Positions 1 to 5,231 of a stretch of 6,224 nucleotides of DNA are shown here, piece after piece. The stretch's first letter is position 1; each line of letters begins with the position of its first letter. Made by a program: the position numbers and the translations under genes. The notes under the pieces were generated by a model. The model saw only the letters and a program-made list of their open reading frames with translations. It was not told the DNA's origin and made no database searches. The DNA lies in contig JABJCF010000020.1 in NCBI GenBank assembly GCA_018665625.1, positions 1-6,224 of the forward strand, read 5' to 3'. The stretch comes from Nitrospina sp. (lineage in GTDB: Bacteria; Nitrospinota; Nitrospinia; Nitrospinales; VA-1).

Positions 1-14
1 CCAGTGACAACCAT
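1..14 (-). CDS. 5' end of an unidentified minus-strand gene (partial)
   Basis: On the minus strand an ATG at 14-12 is followed by codons for Met-Val-Val-Thr before the window ends. It is preceded by a perfect AGGAGG at 25-20 with a 5-base spacer, the strongest Shine-Dalgarno/start pairing in this part of the window. Four residues are too few to identify a product. The gene would be divergent from the DUF4399 gene at 296, so the 281-bp gap between them probably carries both promoters. The start itself is fairly well supported by the ribosome binding site; the function is unknown. Confidence 0.5.
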
Positions 15-129
15 CTAATCCTCCTAAAAAAATCATAGGGGTTCCCTCGGACGGACAAAAATGGGGGAAACACCCTGGAATAAAATTGGTCTAAACTCAA
101 AGGTTATGTAACTCTGATTTCGATGTCAA

Positions 130-157
130 GGGAAATTGGGCAATTTCAAGCTTTCCC
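130..157. repeat. Two overlapping inverted repeats in the divergent intergenic region
   Basis: A perfect hairpin GAAATT-GGGC-AATTTC lies at 132-147. A second, mutually exclusive pairing joins GGGAAA (130-135) with TTTCCC (152-157) around a 16-base loop. They lie in the 281-bp gap (15-295) between the minus-strand start at 14 and the DUF4399 start at 296. No U-tract follows directly, so a terminator is unlikely; an operator or a leader structure is possible. Apart from this and a poor sigma-70-like match, the gap shows nothing else recognisable. Confidence 0.35.
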
Positions 158-295
158 GCGACATTGTTCTACTTTTTTGAAACTTTCACGCCATTTTATT
201 ATCTAAAAGCGAAGGTCACTATAAGGCAATATCCAGAATCTATCGCATCCCTTTTAAACCTTATAACAACAATTATATATCAGGAGCCCTGTTAC

Positions 296-1042
296 ATGAA
301 AATTTTCAGTACAAAGCATATTTTTATATCAGCATTAATTTATCTTTTTTCCTGCACAGCGGCATTTGCCAATAATTCCGTATCCATCACCGAACCTGCT
401 GATGGAGCCAAAATTTCGGGGCCCGTTAAGGTTTGCCTCACTACTACAGGAGTTATGGTTGAGCCCGCTAAAAAAGGAGTCCATGAAGGCAAAGGACATC
501 ATCATATTCTAGTGGATGTGGATCTGCCTGGAAATTTGAGCAATCCCATTGGCAAAGACGCAAACCACGTTCATATGGGCGATGGATCCAAATGCAAAAC
601 ATTGAATCTCGCTGCAGGCAAACACACCTTGCGGGCTTTATTTGCTAAGGGAAATCATGTTCCCTACGACCCTGCCATAACAACAAAAGTCTCTATCGAA
701 GTTCTTGCAAACGTAACAATCACCAGTCCCCCAAAAGGGGCTATGGTCACAGGTCCGGTTAAAGTTTGCCTCGAAACATCTGGAGTAGAAGTACAACCGG
801 CGAAAATGGGAGTGAATCAAGGGAAAGGGCATCATCACCTTCTCGTCGATGTTGACCTGCCAAGAGATTTGAGCCAACCCATTGGAAAAGATGCCAACCA
901 CATTCATATGGGCGATGGATCAACCTGTAAGGAAATCAAATTACCCTCAGGAAAGCATACCGTCCGTGCTCTTTTTGCAAAAGGAAATCATGTTCCCTAT
1001 GACCCAGCCTTAACCACAGAAGTAACGTTTAACGTAAAATAG
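296..1042 (+). CDS. Secreted protein with two tandem DUF4399 domains
   Basis: The product has 248 aa and unknown biochemical function. Residues 1-25 form a signal peptide with a basic start, a hydrophobic core and an AFA|NN cleavage site, so it should be exported. LFSC (residues 17-20) only loosely resembles a lipobox. Residues 29-136 and 140-247 are two ungapped copies of one domain, about 70% identical by hand count. Each copy has the DUF4399 hallmarks GKGHHHxLVDVDLP, NHxHMGDG, GKHTxRALF and GNHVPYDP. Seven His recur in each copy, as does a Cys pair (47/100 and 158/211), which suggests a metal site or a disulfide in an oxidising compartment. The reading frame stays open back to 164, but the ATG at 296 has AGGAG at 282-286 and begins the signal peptide, so it is the chosen start. 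It appears monocistronic, with a terminator-like hairpin after it. Confidence 0.88.
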   Translation: MKIFSTKHIFISALIYLFSCTAAFANNSVSITEPADGAKISGPVKVCLTTTGVMVEPAKKGVHEGKGHHHILVDVDLPGNLSNPIGKDANHVHMGDGSKCKTLNLAAGKHTLRALFAKGNHVPYDPAITTKVSIEVLANVTITSPPKGAMVTGPVKVCLETSGVEVQPAKMGVNQGKGHHHLLVDVDLPRDLSQPIGKDANHIHMGDGSTCKEIKLPSGKHTVRALFAKGNHVPYDPALTTEVTFNVK

Positions 1043-1056
1043 GTTGCACTCTCACT

Positions 1057-1090
1057 CACGGCCTGGCGATGCTGGGCCGTGTGTTTTCTC
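1057..1090 (+). terminator. Probable rho-independent terminator after the DUF4399 gene
   Basis: A 7-bp GC-rich stem, CACGGCC (1057-1063) with GGCCGTG (1075-1081), closes an 11-base loop. It is followed by TGTTTTCTC. It starts 15 bases after the stop codon at 1042. The T-run is short, so efficiency is uncertain. It would separate the DUF4399 gene from the protease gene downstream. Confidence 0.6.
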
Positions 1091-1117
1091 TACCTGCAAA
1101 TGCTTCAGTTTCCCCCC

Positions 1118-1154
1118 AACCGGTTAGCCTCTGTCTGCCAAAATCTGTTATAAT
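1118..1154 (+). promoter_or_regulatory. Extended -10 promoter for the protease-TPR gene
   Basis: TGTTATAATT contains a perfect TATAAT (1149-1154) with a TGn extension (1146-1148), as in sigma-70 promoters that need little -35 help. The -35 region is weak (TTAGCC at 1124-1129, spacer 19). An 8-bp palindrome, AACCGGTT (1118-1125), overlaps that region and could be an operator. The predicted transcript would start near 1161, leaving a leader of about 80 bases before the ATG at 1242. The leader contains a small tandem TTTTACA repeat (1172-1185). Confidence 0.5.
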
Positions 1155-1241
1155 TTAATTAATCCAAGCACTTTTACATTTTACATATGTGTTCTTAAAT
1201 TTAGCGGATTCCTAAAATCTCCTTAACTATTGTTCTCAATA

Positions 1242-2597
1242 ATGAAATTTACTCATCAAAAATGTTTTATTTTTTTCAGCACCCTCTTACTTTCCCTGTG
1301 TTTACTAAGTTCAGCAAGTGCCCATGAGGTAAACAAAAATGCAGTCGCCCTATTAATTGCAAAAGACAAAGCAGGTAAAACGGTAGGAACGGGGTCGGGC
1401 TTTATAGTCCAGCCTGAAGGTACTTTGGTAACAAATTACCATGTGCTCGTAGATGCTCACTCGGTCAAAGCCTACTTCCCAAATGGCATTCAGGCAGATG
1501 TAAAAGGAATTCATAAAATTGATCGCACAAAGGATTTTGCGATTTTAAAACTGGACAACGGGTTTTACTCAACTTTGGAATTAGGCGATTCTTCCAGCCT
1601 CAAGTCATACGATTACGCCAGTGCCCTGGGATATTTATCTGAAAACGTAAAGGAAAATAACGGGACGGTAGAAGGCGTGATAGCCCAAACTTACGGCTTT
1701 GTTCTTGGCATGCATCCCCAAGCTTTTCCAAATATTCCTTTCATCTATACCACCACGGCATTCGGTCCGGGTTTCAGCGGCGGGCCCCTGGTTGATAAAT
1801 CTAACAAAGTTGTAGGGATTGCCACAATTGAAGGTCGATCCATAAACCTTGCAATTCCAATCCAAAATATAAAACCTTTTTTAAAGAAAACAGGAACATT
1901 CAGCTTCCAAGAACTTTTGCAACAAGACAAAAACTCAAAAGAGGCCATGTATTATCGTGGGAACTTTTATCTATATGGATTGGGAGACCCTAATAAAGCC
2001 ATGGATGAGTTTGAAAAAATCCTTGAGCAAGACCCAGGCTTCACTCTGGCTCACTACGACCTTGCGGTTGCCTACCGTGACCTTGGGATGGAAGATGAAG
2101 CCATTGAGCAATATGAGAAAACTATCCAGCTGCAACCCAATTTCCCAGAAGCTCTATCCAATCTGGGAGGATATTATTTTCGCTCCGGGAAAATTGAAGA
2201 GGCAAAAAACCTGTTTAAAAAAGCGATTGCGGTGTATCCCAATTTCATACAGGCCCTATCAAATTTAGGGGCGGTATTAAATAAATTGGGGCGACCTGAA
2301 GAAGCCATCCCTCATTTAAAGAAAACCTTGACCCTTAATCCCGAGTTTGCCATCGCCAGCTTTAACCTTGGAAACTCTCAGTTTGCTCTGAAACGTTTTG
2401 ATGAAGCGCAGAAATCTTATGAGCGCTCTGCAAAAATGGGTCTCGATTTTCTTTCCATGCACTGGAAACTCTACGAAATTCACCTGGGAAAGAAAGCCTA
2501 TAAAGAAGCTAAAGAAGAGCTGCAAACAATTTTGGAAATGGACCCTCTCAGCGAAGAAGCTAAACAAAAGCTATCCGAACTTCCAACGATGCATTAA
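1242..2597 (+). CDS. Exported trypsin-like (HtrA/DegP-type) serine protease with C-terminal TPR repeats
   Basis: The product has 451 aa. Residues 1-27 are a signal peptide (SASA|HEV), so it acts in the envelope. Residues about 33-215 form a chymotrypsin-fold protease of the HtrA type. The triad is visible as His67 in VTNYHVL, Asp98 in KDFAILKL and Ser179 in GPGFSGGPL, so catalysis should be intact. From about residue 233 to 436 come six 34-residue TPR units with the usual A/Y/G/A/P pattern, for example NLGxYYFRSGKIEEAxxLF. No PDZ domain is present where HtrA proteins normally carry one, so the TPRs probably supply partner or substrate binding. A TTG at 1230 is in frame but adds only four residues; neither start has a clear Shine-Dalgarno. 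The gene is convergent with the M28 gene across 8 bp. Substrate unknown. Confidence 0.88.
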   Translation: MKFTHQKCFIFFSTLLLSLCLLSSASAHEVNKNAVALLIAKDKAGKTVGTGSGFIVQPEGTLVTNYHVLVDAHSVKAYFPNGIQADVKGIHKIDRTKDFAILKLDNGFYSTLELGDSSSLKSYDYASALGYLSENVKENNGTVEGVIAQTYGFVLGMHPQAFPNIPFIYTTTAFGPGFSGGPLVDKSNKVVGIATIEGRSINLAIPIQNIKPFLKKTGTFSFQELLQQDKNSKEAMYYRGNFYLYGLGDPNKAMDEFEKILEQDPGFTLAHYDLAVAYRDLGMEDEAIEQYEKTIQLQPNFPEALSNLGGYYFRSGKIEEAKNLFKKAIAVYPNFIQALSNLGAVLNKLGRPEEAIPHLKKTLTLNPEFAIASFNLGNSQFALKRFDEAQKSYERSAKMGLDFLSMHWKLYEIHLGKKAYKEAKEELQTILEMDPLSEEAKQKLSELPTMH

Positions 2598-2605
2598 TTT
2601 CCTAC

Positions 2606-3532
2606 CTAAAAACTTTTAATCGCTTCAGTCACTACCGAAAAAACAGAAATCATACTTTCAGGAGAGCATTTATCCAGCGTATCCTCGAGAGTATGCCAAT
2701 AAGGATAGTCGAAATCGATCAAAACTGTCGCGGGAATCCCCATTTTGTAAAAAGGATAATGGTCATCAAAAATTGTGTACTTTGATTTCGATTTGAAAGA
2801 TGTGATTTTTTTCTTTTCAGCAATGGAATAAATCTTATCAAGAAAACGGCCACTGCTTTTCAAAGAATAAGTCTCTTTAAAAATTTGCAGATCTTTATCT
2901 CCGATCATATCTATGACCAATACCCAATGAGGCCAGGATTTCCGGTCTTGCTTGAAAAGGCTTTGGGCATAATGGGTCGATCCCAGTAAATTGAGACCTG
3001 ATCCGCTAGCCCCATAATCCTCGCCATCAAAAAATACCAGATGAATGGGCCTGGGAGGCGGGTGTTGAAAAAGATAATGCGCCAGCCCCAATAAGAGAGC
3101 TGTAGAAGAACCACCATCATTGGCACCTATTATGGGCTGGATTTGTTTTTCAGGGTCTGTTTCCTGATCTGCAAAAGGACGTGTGTCAAAATGGGAACCT
3201 ATTAAAATGGGCGCCCCCCCTTTCGTCCCGGCAAATTGCAATTCCAAATTGACCATGCGAATCTTTTTCTGTTCTGATATTTGAACTTGGAAGGGGTGCT
3301 CTACAACCTGGTCGGCATATTTTTTTCCCACACGACGGATGAGTTCGATGGTTTCTCGATAGCCTTCGCTACCTGGATTACGGGGGCCGAAAGCACAAAG
3401 CGTTTCCAAATAATTCCAGATAATTTTCGAATATTTTTCACTATCCACCGTACCAGAAATTGCCGTTTTTAATGGAATCAGGCAGGCGATAAGAATAAAA
3501 ACCGATATTACTTTTGTGACAGTCTTCCTCAT
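2606..3532 (-). CDS. Exported M28-family metalloenzyme, glutaminyl-peptide cyclotransferase-like
   Basis: The product has 308 aa. The N-terminus is basic then hydrophobic; LIAC (residues 14-17) fits a lipobox, so it may be a lipoprotein, otherwise a secreted protein. The body matches M28 zinc enzymes: GSHFDTRPF (112-120), GANDGGSS with Asp139 as likely zinc ligand, FFDGED with Glu171 as catalytic acid/base and Asp172 as zinc ligand, DMIGD with Asp208, FDDHYPF (255-261) and YWHT with His280 as zinc ligand. The DDHxPF...WHT ending is the pattern of animal and bacterial glutaminyl cyclases, which convert N-terminal Gln to pyroglutamate. An aminopeptidase activity cannot be excluded from sequence alone. 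The ATG at 3532 has only a weak AGAAAG upstream. It is transcribed in the same direction as the Nudix gene but 200 bp away, so probably independently. Confidence 0.85.
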   Translation of the reverse strand: MRKTVTKVISVFILIACLIPLKTAISGTVDSEKYSKIIWNYLETLCAFGPRNPGSEGYRETIELIRRVGKKYADQVVEHPFQVQISEQKKIRMVNLELQFAGTKGGAPILIGSHFDTRPFADQETDPEKQIQPIIGANDGGSSTALLLGLAHYLFQHPPPRPIHLVFFDGEDYGASGSGLNLLGSTHYAQSLFKQDRKSWPHWVLVIDMIGDKDLQIFKETYSLKSSGRFLDKIYSIAEKKKITSFKSKSKYTIFDDHYPFYKMGIPATVLIDFDYPYWHTLEDTLDKCSPESMISVFSVVTEAIKSF

Positions 3533-3577
3533 ATATACTTTCTAATTTTCATGGTTTTAGCGGAACTCTCCCCGCCC

Positions 3578-3594
3578 TGTCCTTTAACAGGACA
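3578..3594. repeat. Short hairpin upstream of the M28 gene
   Basis: TGTCCT (3578-3583) and AGGACA (3589-3594) form a perfect 6-bp inverted repeat with a 5-base loop, about 45 bases before the M28 start codon. No T-run follows on either strand, so it is not a standard terminator. It could be an operator half-site pair or a leader hairpin of the M28 mRNA. It may also be chance. Confidence 0.35.
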
Positions 3595-3671
3595 ACTATT
3601 CTTGTAACTTAATAAAATGCTGATGGCATCCGTTTGTTTTACAAGCCTCGACCTATTTTACCCCTGCTACC

Positions 3672-3684
3672 CGTGCCGGGCACG
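3672..3684. repeat. Small GC-rich hairpin after the Nudix gene
   Basis: CGTGC-CGG-GCACG is a 5-bp stem with a 3-base loop about 50 bases beyond the Nudix stop codon. It is the only GC-rich structure in the 200-bp gap between the Nudix and M28 genes and may help end Nudix transcription, but it lacks a U-tract. No coding potential was seen in the gap. Confidence 0.3.
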
Positions 3685-3732
3685 AAAGCTAAGCAAAAAT
3701 ATTACGGGGGCAAAAAGACAAATGAGGGTATA

Positions 3733-4149
3733 TCACACCTGCGGCGGTTCGCCGCTAACCAGCCATTGAACATAATCAGCCAATATCTTTGCATGATCGA
3801 ATACTAAAGGCTCTGGAAAAGCATTCAATGGATAAATTACAGCCTGTTTTGCATCGGTATCTGCCTTGGGAACACCCTCGGCCCTGGCAATAAAAACTGT
3901 GGAAATATTGTGCTGGCGGACGTCTCTGAGTGGATCAGAATAAGTATGAAATTGCTGTAATAACTCTACTTTTAGTCCTGTTTCTTCAAGTGCCTCCCTC
4001 CGAGCTGCATCCTCAAGAGATTCGCCATAGTCCACAAATCCTCCAGGAATCGCCCAGCCAAAAGGTGGATTTGCCCTCTCAATAAGCACAATTCCTTCCC
4101 CATTTTCTATGATGATATCTACCGTTGGAACTGGATTCTTGAAGGACAT
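3733..4149 (-). CDS. Nudix hydrolase, ADP-ribose pyrophosphatase-like
   Basis: The product has 138 aa from the ATG at 4149. The Nudix box is complete at residues 37-59: G-x5-E-x7-R-E-A-L-E-E-T-G-L, where the Glu residues bind the catalytic Mg2+. It is preceded by the [14 protein letters not shown] stretch typical of small single-domain Nudix enzymes annotated as ADP-ribose or (d)NDP-sugar pyrophosphatases. The [21 protein letters not shown] segment after the box is likewise common in that group. It should be a cytosolic housecleaning hydrolase; the true substrate is not readable. The frame stays open to a TTG at 4245 (170 aa) with AGGGG just upstream, but that extension of 32 residues lies outside the family core, so the ATG was preferred although it lacks a visible Shine-Dalgarno. 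It is divergent from flgM. Confidence 0.85.
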   Translation of the reverse strand: MSFKNPVPTVDIIIENGEGIVLIERANPPFGWAIPGGFVDYGESLEDAARREALEETGLKVELLQQFHTYSDPLRDVRQHNISTVFIARAEGVPKADTDAKQAVIYPLNAFPEPLVFDHAKILADYVQWLVSGEPPQV

Positions 4150-4260
4150 AGTTTTTATCGGATTTGGGATGTATTCTAAGGAATTGTTAAATATAATTTT
4201 ATTGACAATATCTAGCTGATTAAGCTGTTCCTGAAAAAGCTTCAATATCCCCTAGCCAAC

Positions 4261-4289
4261 TTGACACTTTGGAGATAAACCGGTATTTT
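4261..4289 (+). promoter_or_regulatory. Possible sigma-70 promoter upstream of flgM
   Basis: A perfect TTGACA (4261-4266) is followed after exactly 17 bases by TATTTT (4284-4289), four of six matches to TATAAT. A transcript would start near 4296, about 155 bases before the flgM ATG, and upstream of the sigma-28 promoter. It would give a second, growth-linked source of FlgM. The weak -10 keeps this tentative. Confidence 0.45.
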
Positions 4290-4336
4290 AAAGGAGTTAC
4301 AGCTATAAAAAAATATAATTTATTTTATATTTCGGC

Positions 4337-4363
4337 TAAAGTATCAGAGCTCAATACCGATAA
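4337..4363 (+). promoter_or_regulatory. Sigma-28 (FliA) promoter for flgM
   Basis: TAAAGTAT (4337-4344), an 11-base spacer, and ACCGATAA (4356-4363) match the flagellar sigma-28 consensus TAAAGTTT-N11-GCCGATAA at 7 of 8 positions in each half with exact spacing. The predicted start is near 4370, giving a leader of about 80 bases before the flgM ATG at 4452. Finding this directly before an anti-sigma-28 gene agrees with the known autoregulatory loop in which sigma-28 drives its own inhibitor. Confidence 0.82.
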
Positions 4364-4451
4364 ATTCTTTGAAGACCTAGTTCACTCTTGGAGGAGCTAA
4401 AGAACGGGTTTTTAGAATCCATATTATTTACCAAAGAGAAAAGGCTGCAAA

Positions 4452-4751
4452 ATGGAAATCCCAGGCAACGATTTTCGAATCAAAAACAAAATCATTCAGG
4501 ACAAAGTCAAGGTTGGCGACAAAGCGCCCGTAGCAAAAAGCGAGGGTGGAACACCTGGCGCCGGCGGCGAACAGATCAAAATTTCTTCACGCGCTAGAGA
4601 TGTTCAATTAGCGAATGAAGTCATCAACACAACCCCTAACGTCCGCGCAAGCGAAGTGGCACGAGTCAAAGCGGCAATTGAAAAAGGGTATAATGTTGAT
4701 AGCCGAGATATTGCAGAAGGCATTCTAAGAAACCTACTGCAAGAATCTTAG
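4452..4751 (+). CDS. flgM: FlgM-like anti-sigma-28 factor
   Basis: The product has 99 aa, the usual FlgM size. The N-terminal 40 residues are polar, Gly/Lys-rich and probably disordered. Residues 41-99 match the FlgM sigma-binding region: the IKISSRARDVQLA start, the TPNVRASEVARVKAAIEKG helix and the Y-x-VDSRDIAEGILRNLL tail. FlgM binds and holds sigma-28 (FliA) inactive until the hook is finished, then leaves through the flagellar export channel. The start has AAAAGG at 4439-4444 with a 7-base spacer, and an in-frame stop at 4413 prevents much extension. The gene ends with two consecutive in-frame TAG codons (4749-4754). It stands alone, without flgN, csrA or other flagellar genes in the window, but a sigma-28 promoter lies just upstream. 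FlgM is short and weakly conserved, so the call relies on the C-terminal pattern plus that promoter. Confidence 0.83.
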   Translation: MEIPGNDFRIKNKIIQDKVKVGDKAPVAKSEGGTPGAGGEQIKISSRARDVQLANEVINTTPNVRASEVARVKAAIEKGYNVDSRDIAEGILRNLLQES

Positions 4752-4797
4752 TAGTACCTGATCTGAACAAACCTTTATCTGATTCCTTTTAGTCCTA

Positions 4798-4821
4798 AAT
4801 TGGACCCGTCCGGGTTCAATT
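4798..4821 (+). terminator. Strong hairpin downstream of flgM
   Basis: AATTGGACCC (4798-4807) pairs with GGGTTCAATT (4812-4821) over 10 bp around the loop GTCC. One pair is G-U, valid only in RNA made from the plus strand, which suggests it belongs to the flgM transcript. It begins 46 bases after the stop. There is no T-run, so it may be a 3'-end stabiliser or a rho-assisted end. A smaller GGCG-N6-CGCC hairpin (4826-4839) followed by CTCTCTCT lies next to it. Confidence 0.45.
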
Positions 4822-4898
4822 CGGCGGCGGTTGATCGCCCTCTCTCTGCAATAAAACCCCTTACAAAAATTAGGATACGATTTTCCTTTTGGGTAGAA

Positions 4899-5129
4899 CT
4901 ATTTATGCTGTTGAGAAGCAATGGGCGTGGGAAGCGTTTTTAGGAAACCTTCGAGTTGCTCAATCAATGCGTTGACCTCCAGGCCATGCATGAGGGCACC
5001 TTTTTCTAAAGTGTCGAAATTAACGGCAAAACAACTGCTACATGCCATATCCCGTTCATTAAAAAACCTTTTGGCCTCCGGGTAGGCACTGAGAATTTCA
5101 TTTATTGTGGAGTTTTTGTTTATTATCAT
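4899..5129 (-). CDS. DUF1858 / hybrid-cluster-protein-associated redox disulfide domain protein
   Basis: The product has 76 aa and is nearly a single DUF1858 domain: INKNSTINEILSAYPEAKRFF (residues 3-23), then MACSSC with the Cys30-x-x-Cys33 pair, then FDTLEKGALMHGLEVNALIEQL. In this family the CxxC sits at a helix start and is thought to be a redox-active disulfide; such domains often accompany hybrid-cluster or other redox proteins, but no such partner is in the window. No signal peptide, so it is cytosolic. The ATG at 5129 matches the family start; an in-frame TTG at 5144 adds five residues and has GGGAG at 5158-5154, so it cannot be excluded. It is divergent from rpmB with a shared promoter region. 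The exact role is unknown. Confidence 0.8.
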   Translation of the reverse strand: MIINKNSTINEILSAYPEAKRFFNERDMACSSCFAVNFDTLEKGALMHGLEVNALIEQLEGFLKTLPTPIASQQHK

Positions 5130-5150
5130 AGCTTTATCGATCAATTAGTC

Positions 5151-5198
5151 TTGCTCCCAATACTAGGTTATGCTAGCATCTACGTTTCTTTAAGACAA
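5151..5198. promoter_or_regulatory. Symmetric divergent promoter between the DUF1858 gene and rpmB
   Basis: The 10-bp perfect palindrome ATGCTAGCAT (5170-5179) supplies an extended -10-like TGC-TAGCAT on both strands. On the plus strand TTGCTC (5151-5156) lies 17 bases upstream of TAGCAT. On the minus strand TTGTCT (5198-5193) lies 17 bases upstream of the opposite TAGCAT. Each hexamer is only a partial match, but the spacing is ideal in both directions. Predicted starts are near 5186 for rpmB and 5163 for the DUF1858 gene. The two transcripts would compete for the same DNA. Confidence 0.42.
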
Positions 5199-5217
5199 TA
5201 TTTTAAGACAATATTTT
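5189..5217 (+). repeat. Two 13-bp tandem direct repeats before rpmB
   Basis: TTTAAGACAATAT occurs twice back to back (5189-5201 and 5202-5214), followed by TTT. The pair lies 15 to 43 bases upstream of the rpmB start, inside its presumed 5' leader, and overlaps the minus-strand -35-like element of the DUF1858 gene. It may be a regulator binding site with roughly one-turn spacing, or a slippage duplication. Confidence 0.8.
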
Positions 5218-5231
5218 TCGGAGTGCTTTAG

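Noticed and set aside
177..202. Sigma-70 promoter TTGAAA...TATTAT before the DUF4399 gene
   Set aside because: Both hexamers are good matches, but the spacer is only 14 bases, which is too short for normal sigma-70 use.
164..295. Extending the DUF4399 protein to the upstream start at 164
   Set aside because: This would bury the signal peptide 44 residues inside the protein. The ATG at 296 has its own AGGAG and begins the signal peptide.
638..907. An 89-codon minus-strand frame within the DUF4399 gene
   Set aside because: It is antisense to a well-supported coding region and has no recognisable domain or ribosome binding site.
1957..2268. A 103-codon plus-strand frame inside the protease-TPR gene
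   Set aside because: It is a shadow frame of the TPR-coding region; the repeat pattern is clearly in the long frame.
4305..4400. A 31-codon small gene starting at ATA after AAGGAG
   Set aside because: ATA is not a normal start codon, the sigma-28 promoter lies inside the frame, and no known family is recognisable. It is kept only as a leader oddity.
4388..4597. A 69-codon plus-strand frame overlapping flgM in another frame
   Set aside because: It starts with TTG overlapping a GGAGGAG and gives a Gln/Arg/Lys-rich translation with no family features. The overlapping FlgM frame explains the region.
4808..4840. tRNA-like T-arm GGGTTCAATTC
   Set aside because: The five bases on the two sides do not pair as a T-stem, and no acceptor or anticodon arms are present nearby.
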